From Candidatus Hamiltonella defensa 5AT (Acyrthosiphon pisum) (GTDB lineage: Bacteria; Pseudomonadota; Gammaproteobacteria; Enterobacterales; Enterobacteriaceae), in NCBI RefSeq assembly GCF_000021705.1, contig NC_012751.1, positions 1,414,006 to 1,478,005 of the forward strand: 64,000 nucleotides of DNA. The letters are read 5' to 3'. The notes under the pieces were generated by a model, which was given only the letters and a program-made list of their open reading frames with translations, was not told the origin of the DNA and made no database searches. Positions 1 to 8,712 of this stretch are shown here, piece after piece. Every line of letters starts with the position of its first letter. Within the stretch, counting starts at the first letter, position 1. A program made the translations under genes and the position numbers.

Positions 1-1
1 A

Positions 2-193
2 TTAGCAAAAAAAGGATATTCATCGGTATTGCTTATATCCCATCTGCCTCTGGTAGATTATTTGGTATCAGAATTTTGCCCCAAACAATCCCCCCTTGTA
101 TTCCATACGGCAGCCATGACGCATCTTGATTTAGATATTGATAAAAATGAAACCTCTTTAAATTGGCACATCACCCCTGCTCAAGCGAAATGA
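2..193 (+). CDS. sixA: SixA phosphohistidine phosphatase, 3' end only
   Basis: An open frame enters from the left edge and ends with TGA at 191-193, giving the last 63 residues of a protein. The segment VLLISHLPLVDYLVSEFCP followed by a hydrophobic strand and a short polar tail matches the C-terminal part of enteric SixA, the small histidine phosphatase that removes phosphate from histidine phosphotransfer domains such as that of ArcB. The ISHLP motif carries the second catalytic histidine of the RHG superfamily. The N-terminal RHG motif lies outside the window. The gene points toward cysS, which is on the other strand, and the two stops are 21 bases apart. The match is from remembered family sequence; no frameshift is seen in the visible part. 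Confidence 0.85.
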   Translation, partial: LAKKGYSSVLLISHLPLVDYLVSEFCPKQSPLVFHTAAMTHLDLDIDKNETSLNWHITPAQAK

Positions 194-214
194 GTTTTCT
201 GATTATCAAACGAG

Positions 215-1600
215 TTATCTTCTTCGCCAGTTCGTGCCATTTTCAGTATCTTCAACCACAACGCCCATTTCAAATAATCGAGTTCGGGCATTGTCTGCTT
301 CCTCCCAGTTTTTATGAGCACGAGCCAGGTTGCGTTTCTCGATTAAATCGGCAATTTCGGCGCTTTGATGCCGGTCATCTTTTTCAGGATTGAGAAGAGA
401 CAACAGGCTGCCGCTCTCGAGCAAACCCAAGACTTTACCCATCTTCCTTAATTGAGCCGCCAAGCCATCCGCTGCCTTTGGGTGTTCTTTTTTTAATTTA
501 TTGATTTCACGTGCAGTGTCGAATAATACGGCATAGGCTTCAGGTGTATTGAAATCATCATTCATGGCTGAAACAAAGCGTTTCTCGAAGGACTCCCCCC
601 CTTCTGGAAAGGCTTTCTGATTGGTGTCCCGCAAGGCGGTATATAAACGTGTCAGCGCAATACGAGCTTGCTTAAGGTTTTCTTCAGTGTAATTGAGCGG
701 GCTACGATAATGTGCAGACAACAAAAAATAACGAAGGGTTTCTGGATCATAACGCTGCAACAGATCCCGAATGGTGCAAAAATTATTAAGGGATTTTGAC
801 ATTTTTTCTTTATTGATCATGATCATGCCAGAATGCATCCAACAATTCACATAGGGGGCTTTATGAGCACAGATAGATTGCGCCATTTCATTTTCGTGAT
901 GGGGAAACATTAAATCTGCGCCGCCACCATGAATATCAAAATGTGGCCCTAACGCTTTGGCATTCATTGCAGAACATTCTATATGCCAACCTGGACGTCC
1001 TTCTCCCCAGGGCGAGGGCCAATGAGGCTCATTGGGTTTAGACATTTTCCACAAAACAAAATCCATTGGATGATGTTTGCTTTCCATGACCTCTACTCGA
1101 GCGCCTGCCTGTAATTGTTCTAAATTTTGACGGGACAATAAGCCATAATGAGGATTTTTTTCGACTGAAAAGAGGACATCTCCATTAGCAGCCACATAAG
1201 CATATTTTTGATCCAGTAACTGTTGGGTCAATGTAATCATTTCTGTAATATGCTCCGTCGCCCGCGGCTCTAAATCAGGTCTTAATAGGTTTAGTTCATC
1301 AAAATCCCGATACATTTCTTTTAACATCTGTGCTGTTAATGCTTCACAACTTTGATGATTCTGAGACGCTCTTTGAATAATTTTATCATCGATATCCGTG
1401 ATATTACGAACATAAGTCAGAGAGTATCCCAAATAACGTAAATAACGAGCCACAACATCAAAAACGACAAAAGTGCGGGCGTGCCCAATATGACAGAGAT
1501 CATATATGGTGACACCGCACACATACATACCCACTGTATTTGGGTGAATAGGTGTAAATAGTTCTTTTTTTCGATTGAATGTATTAAAAATTTTTAACAT
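215..1600 (-). CDS. cysS: Cysteinyl-tRNA synthetase
   Basis: This 461-residue class I aminoacyl-tRNA synthetase charges tRNA-Cys with cysteine in the cytoplasm. Seen in the sequence: the zinc-binding and HIGH region CGVTIYDLCHIGHART near residue 28, a second zinc ligand region WHIECSAM near 206, and the KMSKS loop KEKMSKSLNN near 265. The C-terminal third is the usual helical anticodon-binding part and ends in a basic NGTNWRRR tail. Length equals that of the E. coli enzyme. It is divergent from lpxH, as in E. coli, where the cysS and lpxH starts also lie close together. The gene is intact. Confidence 0.97.
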   Translation of the reverse strand: MLKIFNTFNRKKELFTPIHPNTVGMYVCGVTIYDLCHIGHARTFVVFDVVARYLRYLGYSLTYVRNITDIDDKIIQRASQNHQSCEALTAQMLKEMYRDFDELNLLRPDLEPRATEHITEMITLTQQLLDQKYAYVAANGDVLFSVEKNPHYGLLSRQNLEQLQAGARVEVMESKHHPMDFVLWKMSKPNEPHWPSPWGEGRPGWHIECSAMNAKALGPHFDIHGGGADLMFPHHENEMAQSICAHKAPYVNCWMHSGMIMINKEKMSKSLNNFCTIRDLLQRYDPETLRYFLLSAHYRSPLNYTEENLKQARIALTRLYTALRDTNQKAFPEGGESFEKRFVSAMNDDFNTPEAYAVLFDTAREINKLKKEHPKAADGLAAQLRKMGKVLGLLESGSLLSLLNPEKDDRHQSAEIADLIEKRNLARAHKNWEEADNARTRLFEMGVVVEDTENGTNWRRR

Positions 1601-1709
1601 ACAAAGATCCCGTTTTTTTTATTTTTGATGGGTGTTTTTAATTTTTACATCATTTTTTTGAATAATATATTCATAATATCATGCTTTTTTATTCTCTTGA
1701 GGGCTTAAA

Positions 1710-2477
1710 ATGAGCACGCTTTTTATTGGTGATATTCATCTCAGCGTTGAGTATCCAGAAATCACAAAAAATTTTTTCAGATTTTTGCAAACAGAAGCCA
1801 CTCAAGCTGAAAGCCTCTATATTTTAGGTGATCTATTTGACAAATGGATAGGCGATGATGATCCCCATCCTTTTTACCGGGAAGTCGCGGCTGAATTGTT
1901 TGCTTTGAAAAAAAAAGGGATCCCCTGTTATTTTATTCACGGCAATCGCGATTTTTTGATAGGCCAGGCTTTTGCTGACGAAAGCGGTATGATCTTACTT
2001 CCAGAATGCAAGGTTATTCAACTTTATGACTACAATATATGCATATTGCACGGTGACACACTTTGTACGAAAGATACTGAGTACCAGATTTTTCGTAAAA
2101 TAGCCCACCATCGTTTTATTCAGAGGCTTTTTCTATGCTTGCCACTTTCTTTCCGTTTTTACATTGCGAAAAAATTGCGGCTCCAAAGTGGAGAGCAAAA
2201 TAAAAAAAAAGGGGAAGAAATCATGGATGTTGATCCTCAATCGGTGCTCGATCTGATGGCCTGTCATGATGTTGATTGGATTATCCACGGCCATACTCAC
2301 AGACCTGCTATTCACAACATTGAGATGATCGTAACGCCTTTATTATCATCAAAAAAAATCGCGCGGCGTGCCGTGTTGAGTGCTTGGCACAATGAAGGAT
2401 CCATGATAAAGGTCACCTTTGATGCGATTGAGCTCATTTTTTTTCCATTTCGGGTGTCTGATTTCGAAAAAATCTGA
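1710..2477 (+). CDS. lpxH: UDP-2,3-diacylglucosamine diphosphatase
   Basis: LpxH cleaves the pyrophosphate of UDP-2,3-diacylglucosamine to give lipid X, a step of lipid A synthesis at the inner face of the cytoplasmic membrane. The calcineurin-like metal motifs are all present: GDIHL near residue 7, GDLFDKWIGDD near 41, HGNRDFL near 79, HGDT near 114 and HGHTH near 195. The protein has 255 residues against about 240 in E. coli, because it has a lysine-rich stretch in the middle and about eight extra residues after the conserved ELIFFPF end. A TTGAGGG ribosome binding site precedes the ATG. Intact lipid A synthesis suggests the organism keeps an outer membrane with lipopolysaccharide. Confidence 0.96.
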   Translation: MSTLFIGDIHLSVEYPEITKNFFRFLQTEATQAESLYILGDLFDKWIGDDDPHPFYREVAAELFALKKKGIPCYFIHGNRDFLIGQAFADESGMILLPECKVIQLYDYNICILHGDTLCTKDTEYQIFRKIAHHRFIQRLFLCLPLSFRFYIAKKLRLQSGEQNKKKGEEIMDVDPQSVLDLMACHDVDWIIHGHTHRPAIHNIEMIVTPLLSSKKIARRAVLSAWHNEGSMIKVTFDAIELIFFPFRVSDFEKI

Positions 2478-2515
2478 GCGTTAACTTTATTATTAGATAT
2501 GGAGATTTTTATTCT

Positions 2516-3157
2516 ATGACAAAAATTTATGTGTTACTGATAAGTTTTCTAATGACATTCTGCGTCTGTGCAGCACAATTTCAAACAGATAAGCAATTTC
2601 AAGCAGGGAATCAATATATCGTTTTGGATACCCCTGCTAAAAACAATGTGCCTGATGTATTAGAATTTTTTTCAATTAATTGCCCCCATTGTTACGTTTT
2701 TGACCAGCAGTATCATATTTCTGATACGTTAGAAAAAAATTTACCTAAAGGTGTGAAGTTGGCTCGATATCATGTTTCGTTTTTAGGTCCGCTTGGGAAG
2801 GAGTTAACTCGAGCTTGGGCCGTTGCGGTGAAATTAAATGCCGAAAAAAAGGTGCTCCCCTTATTTTTTAAAGCAGCACAGGAAACAAAAACACTGTCAA
2901 CTCAAGAGGATATTCGTCAAATTTTTATACAGGCTGGCGTCACTCAGGAAGAATATGATGGTGCATGGAACAGTATCCCCGTCAGCGCTTTAGTGGATAA
3001 ACAAGAACGGACAGTATCTGATTTAAAATTACAAGGGGTGCCTGCCGTCTTTGTGAAAGGAAAATATATGATTAAAAATGAGAATATTGATACCAGCTCG
3101 AAGGAAGCTTATGCCAAAGAATATGCTGAACTCGTTGGTTTTTTATTAAAAAAGTAG
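2516..3157 (+). CDS. dsbA: Thiol:disulfide interchange protein DsbA
   Basis: DsbA introduces disulfide bonds into proteins entering the periplasm. The product has 213 residues with a typical signal peptide (basic start, hydrophobic core, cleavage near CVCAAQF). The catalytic CPHC motif lies near residue 57 in FFSINCPHCYVFD, and the cis-proline loop QGVPAVFV near 178. Length is near that of enteric DsbA (208). The gene follows lpxH by 38 bases on the same strand, with a GGAG site before the ATG, so they may be co-transcribed; this pairing is not the E. coli order. The downstream neighbour expected in enterics (polA) is absent. DsbA matters for secretion-system and outer-membrane proteins. Confidence 0.95.
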   Translation: MTKIYVLLISFLMTFCVCAAQFQTDKQFQAGNQYIVLDTPAKNNVPDVLEFFSINCPHCYVFDQQYHISDTLEKNLPKGVKLARYHVSFLGPLGKELTRAWAVAVKLNAEKKVLPLFFKAAQETKTLSTQEDIRQIFIQAGVTQEEYDGAWNSIPVSALVDKQERTVSDLKLQGVPAVFVKGKYMIKNENIDTSSKEAYAKEYAELVGFLLKK

Positions 3158-3301
3158 CAGGATTCATCATTTATATCCACAGTCAAGAAAAAATGTTCAA
3201 TTTAGTTAAGTGATTGAAAAATTAAAAATAACTATATGATTAATATCAATTTAATAATATGTTTAAAAATTTCTTAATTTAAAAATAAATTTCCAATTTT
3301 T

Positions 3302-3322
3302 TTATTCACAAAGTTATCCACA
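3302..3322 (+). promoter_or_regulatory. Pair of DnaA-box-like sites beside an AT-rich stretch
   Basis: Two 9-mers fitting the DnaA consensus TTATNCACA lie in the same orientation: TTATTCACA at 3302-3310 and the perfect R1-type TTATCCACA at 3314-3322. A near match, ATATCCACA, lies at about 3172-3180. Between them is about 100 bases of almost pure A+T. The region between dsbA and the next gene has no coding signal. Whether DnaA binds here is inference. It lacks the GATC clusters of an enteric oriC and is more likely chance or a minor DnaA site. Confidence 0.4.
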
Positions 3323-3330
3323 GTTCTATC

Positions 3331-3357
3331 AAAAGAGGTGGCATGTTTTGCTACCTC
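3331..3357 (-). terminator. Rho-independent terminator of the 3451-4869 gene
   Basis: Read on the minus strand, a 9-bp stem (3349-3357 with 3335-3343, one G-T pair) with a five-base loop is followed directly by TTTTGAT. It lies about 95 bases past the stop of the minus-strand gene ending at 3451. A second, weaker hairpin (3366-3372 with 3377-3383, loop GGAG) sits between them. Confidence 0.65.
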
Positions 3358-3450
3358 GAAGGTTCCTTAAACGGAGGTTTAAGTGTAGTTTTCTATAGTT
3401 TTCTCGTTGTATGAAAATCACTGACTTTTTCATTCTGTATCCAATGTTTT

Positions 3451-4869
3451 TTACTTTAAATCAATAAATACGCATTCCCCTTGTGCTGTTTGCTGGTTTA
3501 TTTGAAATTTACTCTCATTTTCTATGACATCAAGTTTGAATGTTATCTCTACCGGTAATCCAGCTTCTGCTGGGCTTGCAAGACTCCCGATAGATCCTGC
3601 ACATCTGGCTTTTATTGTTGCTATTGTTGAATTATTATTTTCATCCATCTTTTTAATTTCAAAAAAGCTGGAGCCACCCTTAAAAAAACAGTCTTGATTT
3701 AAAACCTGCTTTCCTTTTGACTGTGTTTCTCTCAATCCTGGTCGAAATATGGATTGATTTATAAAGCAACTCATAAATCCTGGAAAATCAAAAGAAGAAT
3801 TAATCGACAATGTATGTGTTTGAAACTGGGTAGCACATTCTTTTAATTGTTTATCACCTTCATTTTCAGAAAAAATTTTTTCTCCAGCAACTATAACCGT
3901 TAAACGCGGATAATCCTTAATGCTTTGCTTGCTTAAACCTAATGAACATGATAATTCATTTAATGAATCTTCATCTGCTTTTTTGGAAAATTCTTGTTGG
4001 TGAGTCTTTGTACCTTGAGTTGCCATTTCAGTTCCATATTTTATAACCTCATTGAGTGTTTCCTCAGAAAATTTGTGTTCAATTACATTACCCAATTTTT
4101 GAGAATTAGAAGAATTAAATATGACTTCTATGACTTCCTCTTTTGTAAGAAGTAATTTTTCATTACTTTTTAGGTTTCCCTTTTGTTTTTTACAGAGTTG
4201 AAAAATGGTTGATAATGTCTTTATATTTGAAATGTCAATTTTTTGACAAGCTTCCACGACGATGTTTAAGTTTTTAATGTGATTTCCAAGATCTTCTTCA
4301 GGTTTAGGAGGCTCTTCTTTAAAGAGCGCCCAAACTGATTGAATATTTTCATTAATTTTTTGCTGGTAACATTTAACAAGGAAATCAAGAGAAAGCTTGG
4401 TAAGTGGCATCCCTCCTTTTGTATTTTCATTCAACTTTTTCATATTTTCTTGTACGTATTGAAGCATACTCCAATAGCTATTTTTTTCCTGCTCGTCCTG
4501 CTTTATAATTCTCTTCTCCAGGAATAACTGACTCACTGCTAAGGACACATTTTTTTGATCAGAAATGTTGCAATCTTCAACTATATTCTTGATATTCTGG
4601 CTATGTTTTTGTGCATCATTAACGAAATCATCAGGGAGTTTGTTAAGACCTGGCACTCTTCCCTCTTCAACAGCATTGTCGAAAAGCATACGAATATATT
4701 CTGTTGAATCTTTCTTAACAGGTTGAGCATCCTTCTTTGAAAATAAAGAAATAAATATATTTTTAATTGATATAAAATATCTGATAAACAATGATTTTTG
4801 AGGCTCAGTACGTTCACTGGAACAACGAGTAATATTATTGTTAGAGGTGATTTTATTATCATGAGTCAT
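3451..4869 (-). CDS. Orphan protein, candidate secreted effector
   Basis: A protein of 472 residues that I do not recognise. I place the start at the ATG at 4869 because AAGGA stands nine bases before it; an in-frame ATG 45 bases upstream lacks such a site. The first 30 residues are polar and rich in Asn, Thr and Ser, then comes a short amphipathic stretch (SLFIRYFISIKNIFISLF), then a long charged, mostly helical body and a C-terminal part that looks like beta strands. There is no signal peptide or clear membrane segment. Base composition is more AT-rich than the neighbouring core genes. A polar N-terminus, orphan status and its own terminator resemble the other effector-like genes of this window, so type III secretion is a guess from context only. 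Confidence 0.6.
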   Translation of the reverse strand: MTHDNKITSNNNITRCSSERTEPQKSLFIRYFISIKNIFISLFSKKDAQPVKKDSTEYIRMLFDNAVEEGRVPGLNKLPDDFVNDAQKHSQNIKNIVEDCNISDQKNVSLAVSQLFLEKRIIKQDEQEKNSYWSMLQYVQENMKKLNENTKGGMPLTKLSLDFLVKCYQQKINENIQSVWALFKEEPPKPEEDLGNHIKNLNIVVEACQKIDISNIKTLSTIFQLCKKQKGNLKSNEKLLLTKEEVIEVIFNSSNSQKLGNVIEHKFSEETLNEVIKYGTEMATQGTKTHQQEFSKKADEDSLNELSCSLGLSKQSIKDYPRLTVIVAGEKIFSENEGDKQLKECATQFQTHTLSINSSFDFPGFMSCFINQSIFRPGLRETQSKGKQVLNQDCFFKGGSSFFEIKKMDENNNSTIATIKARCAGSIGSLASPAEAGLPVEITFKLDVIENESKFQINQQTAQGECVFIDLK

Positions 4870-4947
4870 AAAAAAATTCCTTAGGTTGGCTTTATTTAAA
4901 TATTTTGCATACAAATACTTAAAATTAGATTTTAAATCTATTATTTT

Positions 4948-5100
4948 TTAAAACATTTTATCAAAAACCGATTTTGTAATACTTTCTATGATGTATCGTG
5001 GCCTTTTTTTACTTTCCATATAAATCTTGCCGATATATTTACCCAGAACCCCGATACCAATGAGCTGAACGCCGTCGAGAAAACGAATCACTGTTAACTC
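4948..5100 (-). pseudogene. 3' fragment of a GtrB/ArnC-type glycosyltransferase
   Basis: The reading frame gives FLDGVQLIGIGVLGKYIG followed by KIYMESKKRPRYII, which is the C-terminal membrane segment and conserved tail of bactoprenol glucosyl transferases (GtrB of serotype-converting phages, ArnC family). Only about 50 residues remain. Upstream (above about 5100) the frame runs into unrelated phage-like sequence, so the catalytic GT2 domain has been lost. The fragment cannot be functional. It suggests loss of an O-antigen or lipid A modification gene by rearrangement. Confidence 0.7.
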
Positions 5101-5335
5101 GGCAGGCCGGATGATCGACAATGATGTCACTCAGCGCGTCTTCCAGATCGCCGAATTCCAATTCGTACACCGACAGAGGTCATGATAATAGCTTTTAGCT
5201 GGCTTTCTCCGCTTTTCTTTCGGCCTTTTTGTCTTGCTCAACTTGGGACGGACCTGATGCGTCTACCGTTTTCCCGAGGTCTTGATAATCTTGAATCAGT
5301 TTTAAACCAGACTTTACGTCTTTTGCAATGATTAA
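5100..5335 (-). pseudogene. Unassigned phage-like coding scraps
   Basis: On the minus strand a frame from about 5335 to 5195 reads DVKSGLKLIQDYQDLGKT and ends in a charged tail QDKKAERKAEKAS before TAA. A second short frame just after it reads LSVYELEFGDLEDALSDII. Both look like real coding sequence by composition (more GC than the flanks) and resemble short phage structural genes that overlap one another, but I cannot name them. They are cut at both ends: below by the glycosyltransferase fragment and above by AT-rich sequence. Confidence 0.3.
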
Positions 5336-5784
5336 ATTTATTTTAAAAAGTCATTTATTAAATTTTAAATTTATTACATATTTTAATTAAAACAAACGTC
5401 AAAAAAAGTTTACCTGTGTCATTTTTTATTCAATTTTTTGTAAATAAATTGATTCAACTTCCAAGTACACTTTTACTAAATACCTTTTTATTTACTGACT
5501 TATCCGCCATTGCGGAAAAAACGTTACGTTTATCGGAAAATGCGGTGTTAATAATGTATATGTCCATAAAAATAGTCACCATATTCTGGACGGCCCTGAG
5601 TATAGCATTCTGCTGGAAAGTACGCTTTTAATTTTGTTTCTTCTTTTCCCTTTAATAAAAGCCTACTCTTTGTTTTTCATTAAATTGAGTGAAATGACCT
5701 ATCAGTCAAGCTCAATTCCCGGTCTATTTAAACCCGTCCCGTATTTTTGTCCTTTTCAGACAGTTATTCAGGTTATTATCTAAT

Positions 5785-5841
5785 ATTTTTATGACCTTTA
5801 TTTTTGTCAAATAAAAAATAAGCGGTTTTTGATATTTATCT
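5785..5841 (+). promoter_or_regulatory. Upstream motif shared with the 10731 gene
   Basis: The stretch contains AGCGGTTTTTG at 5821-5831 preceded by an AT-rich block with TTATTTTTG and ATAAAAA. An alignable block with the same 11-mer at 10647-10657 lies upstream of another effector-like gene. Here it is about 160 bases before the ATG at 5988. It could be a regulator site or promoter element common to both genes. The rest of 5631-5987 is AT-rich and shows no gene. Confidence 0.4.
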
Positions 5842-5987
5842 GTATTAAAGAGAGATAAAATTACATCACAACCAATCACGTTAAAACCAAAATACACGAA
5901 TAATCCCTCTAAAAATTTGAATTTAAAAAATATTGAGGGACTGAATTAACAACTAATTTTTTTAAACAACATTAGGAAAATAAAAAA

Positions 5988-6662
5988 ATGTTTACACTTT
6001 CTACTGCGGGTTTTTCTCGCTCCCCATCCACAACTGAATCAGTTCATCAATCAAATAACTCAACTAATACATCTAATAATATTCAAGATTCTCTGCGGAA
6101 ATTAAGTCATTCATCTGAAGAGCTTCCTAGTCGTCCAATGTATGAAATTTCTCTGGAAAAGAGGCAGTGTATAGAAGGCAATTTTAATACAACACCACCA
6201 CTAAAAAATCACAAGATTATGACTAACAGTAGTAAAAGTAATGTATCGTCTAACGATAGTTTTCATAATAAATATAAAGCAAATAAGTGGACATTCATAT
6301 ACAATTTTCGTGGTAAAAAATCCCCAGTTTTTGCCAATGAAATTACAGCATATCAATATGAGGTTGTTGCCAAAGAGAAGGGTTTTTATGGAGAGCTTCC
6401 TCAGAAAATTAAAAGAAAAGATGTGATCAATACAGAAACTCTAAGCTTGACAGAAGGCAAACACGGAGAGGAACTGTATAATATTTTTTTTGAAAAAACT
6501 CCGAATGGAAAGTCGACAAAACGAATAATGGATAATTTTGGTTTGCATGCAACAGCGGTTAGGCGCGTGGATAAAGAAACTACATACCGTAATACGTCTA
6601 TGGTTATAACTGATTTTTATATTGATATAGCGCCAGTAAACTCAAAGGTAACAAAAAAATAA
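5988..6662 (+). CDS. Orphan Ser/Asn-rich protein, candidate effector
   Basis: A 224-residue protein with no recognised domain. Residues 1-90 are dominated by Ser, Thr and Asn and look disordered, as is usual for type III secretion signals. From about residue 95 the sequence changes to a compact-looking region beginning NKWTFIYNFRGKKS, mixed alpha/beta, ending with MVITDFYIDIAPV. There is no signal peptide or transmembrane segment. A TTAGGAAAATAA site precedes the ATG; very similar AAGGAAA-AT sites precede the genes at 36156, 44361 and 10731. The upstream region carries the motif noted at 5821. Function unknown; effector status is inferred from composition and shared flanks. Confidence 0.6.
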   Translation: MFTLSTAGFSRSPSTTESVHQSNNSTNTSNNIQDSLRKLSHSSEELPSRPMYEISLEKRQCIEGNFNTTPPLKNHKIMTNSSKSNVSSNDSFHNKYKANKWTFIYNFRGKKSPVFANEITAYQYEVVAKEKGFYGELPQKIKRKDVINTETLSLTEGKHGEELYNIFFEKTPNGKSTKRIMDNFGLHATAVRRVDKETTYRNTSMVITDFYIDIAPVNSKVTKK

Positions 6663-6792
6663 ATTGGTTTCGATCATGCGCACTTTCGTCGTCATAGCGG
6701 TTGGCGGGCTGAATGGCCTTGATGCATATGCTTATTTGTCACATTGATAATGTGATTTACTATTTGAAAAGTTCAGGTTCCGTCTTGGGGCA

Positions 6793-7215
6793 TCATGACG
6801 CAAGTGCTATTTTTGCATCAAATGGAATGCTGGATTTCAACGCACCATAGGCCAGTTGTAGCCATTTCCACATAGCCGTACGAATTCCTGTTTTTCCGTT
6901 TTTATGGTGAGATAACACTCGTTGCCAATCAGATTTCACTATCAGATTGCAGGAAAAGGGCGGTCAAAGCGGTCATAGACACAGCTCTCCTCAGTTTCCG
7001 CCTTGTTTTAGTCCCGCAGAGGCCATCCCTTCTTTGCTGTGGCTCAATTTTGACACATTAACTAAATACGCCAACAAATTGGTGCTCAGGATTTTTCCTT
7101 CAATACAGGGACGGCTTCCAGCAAGACTTTATTTTTCTTTAAATCTGGAGAGTCCTCAATATGATTTTTTATTTTTTCTTTGTTGTGCTCAAATCTGGCA
7201 TCCCTTTTGATAAAA
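6793..7215 (-). pseudogene. Decayed IS110-family transposase
   Basis: On the minus strand three out-of-frame blocks follow the order of the Transposase_20 (C-terminal) domain of IS110-type transposases. These are HIEDSPDLKKNKVLLEAVP (about 7100-7210), TNLLAYLVNVSKLSHSKEG (about 7015-7085), and a block ending AYGALKSSIPFDAKIALAS before TGA at 6793-6795. The last corresponds to the family's usual end LVHxxYGVLKSGxPFDPxIALAS. The N-terminal DEDD nuclease domain is not seen. Stops and frameshifts rule out function. The recognition is from remembered family sequence. Confidence 0.6.
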
Positions 7216-7478
7216 AAATTAGCCCTTGCTAAAACCTAATCAAAACGGTATCTGATATTAAAAAAAGACACTGAAAGACAACAAAATTTTCTACTTTTTG
7301 AATAAAACAACAAGTCATAATAAAATTTAAGTGATTGTTAAATCACATTGAAAATGTCGGCTTTTATCCCACTTTAATTGTCTTTTGCTGCCTATATTTT
7401 AATCAAAAAATTGTTTATATATTTGATTTTAAATGATTTTTTTAAATTTTGTCTTTTCGTTATTGCGATAACGAAACC

Positions 7479-8051
7479 GTGAGGGAATAGTTATTAACTG
7501 TAAGCATCATGCGGATGAGTTGCTGGGTTTATCGGTATGGTTAACAGATGTGAACTGTTAATAAAGACCGTTATCAGTAACAGGCTAAAGATGCTGACAG
7601 GCCTGAACCAAAAGGCATGAGGTAGGCTATCTGTGATTTTTGTGCGGATACATGGGCAATCAGAAGTGAAGCCTGCGCATTCGATAAAGAATGGGAAATA
7701 TATTTCGAAAAAAGGCTAGAAAATACCTGGAAAACAAAAGCCGTGGGAAAGTAAGAAAGTCATACCACTATGGATAAAACAAGATAAACGCTGTTTGTGC
7801 TGCAACCAATTAATTACTCAAGAAACTGGCTGGAACATACACCATAAAGTCGAAAGAGTGAAAGGAGGCGGAAATGAACTGAGTAATCTTGAACTCTTAC
7901 ATCCCAATTGCCATCGACAAAAACATAGTAGGGCTGCTGGTTACGATCGTATAGTATCGTAACTTATTAAAGGCTTGAGCGGTATGCGGGGAAACTTGCA
8001 CGTACCGTTCTTAGGGGGCGGCGTGACAGAGATGTCACGTTGCTACCCGAC
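7479..8051 (+). mobile_element. Group II intron relic lacking the reverse transcriptase
   Basis: The 5' end at 7479 reads GTGAGG, close to the GUGYG start of bacterial group II introns. At 7977-8010 there is a full domain V: an eight-pair stem (GAGCGGTA with TACCGTTC) enclosing a shorter stem around GAAA. It is followed at 8011-8047 by a domain VI-like hairpin (GGCGTGACA with TGTCACGTT). The 3' end is about 8051. At 572 bases it is far too short for an RT/maturase (normally 1.2-1.5 kb more); only the C-terminal HNH part of the protein survives (7759-7962). Such a relic could splice only with help from another intron's maturase. Exact ends are uncertain by a few bases. Confidence 0.75.
7759..7962 (+). 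pseudogene. HNH endonuclease end of a group II intron protein
   Basis: The frame ending with TAA at 7960-7962 reads KQDKRCLCCNQLI, GWNIHHKVERVKGGGNELSN and LELLHPNCHRQKH. This is the zinc-stabilised HNH domain (CxxC, IHHK, ELLHPNCH) at the C-terminus of intron-encoded reverse transcriptases. The RT and maturase domains that should precede it are absent. It sits just upstream of intron domain V, the normal place for the end of the intron ORF. Confidence 0.75.
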
Positions 8052-8090
8052 CATATCCGACGACGGGATATGAGCGAGTTACTCAATTAA

Positions 8091-8431
8091 ATTGGGGCCA
8101 TTTTATCGTATAATGAGTATACGGAAAAACAAGTCATCACGATGATGAACTATCTGATTCAAGAGGGAAATGCGACAAACCCGATGCAGTTTATCACTGA
8201 GATAGCGAAACAATCAGACAAACATGGGGCGTACTGATGACGATGGCTCAACAAATTGAAGAGATAGGAATTCAAAAAAGCATGAAAAAAGGAATAGAAG
8301 AAAGGGAAAAACAGGCTTCGCTAAAGATAGTGCGTCATTTGCTGGAGAACGGGATGGAGAGCCAATCTGTGAGACAAATAACGGGTCTGAGTGAGACTGA
8401 AATGAAAAGCCTGTTTCAAGATTCACCCTAA
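8091..8431 (+). pseudogene. Rpn-family recombination-promoting nuclease, 3' remnant
   Basis: The frame from 8091 reads AILSYNEYTEKQVITMMNYL and continues to KQSDKHGAY, then a one-base shift moves reading to MTMAQQIEEIGIQKSMKKGI (from 8237) and on to the stop at 8431. This is the C-terminal half of the RpnA/YhgA family (PD-(D/E)xK transposase-like proteins), whose tail typically has MTIAQQLEQxG and a helix-turn-helix-like LLxxGxxxxxIxxxTGLS; here ENGMESQSVRQITGLSETE. The nuclease domain is missing and there is a frameshift, so it is dead. The group II intron relic lies just upstream. Confidence 0.7.
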
Positions 8432-8712
8432 CTGAAGGTTTTTTCTGTTTTTTTAGTTTGTACCTATCAAAAGTATTTTTATCTGTCTTTTTTTCAGATA
8501 GAAGAGATGCCAGTGTACTTGGTCAAAAAGAGCTTTAGTATTGACCCTCTGACTAATAAGAGTCATAAAATCAAGCCAGAAGCAATAAACCCCCTTAGAT
8601 AACCCTTTCCCCTCTTTAAAAACTCATGATTGATTCAAAACCAGCCTATGATTGCACCCGACAATAAAAATTACTGATTTAAGCATACCCGTATTTAAAT
8701 TAACCATACCCG

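Noticed and set aside
3158..3450. Replication origin (oriC)
   Set aside because: Only two or three DnaA boxes, no GATC-containing 13-mers, and no mnmG, mioC or dnaA nearby.
5416..5631. Hydrophobic 71-residue ORF on the plus strand
   Set aside because: No ribosome binding site, very AT-rich, and no similarity I can name. The hydrophobicity is what random AT-rich sequence gives.
6947..7210. 87-residue plus-strand ORF
   Set aside because: Antisense to the IS110 transposase remnant, which explains the sequence better.
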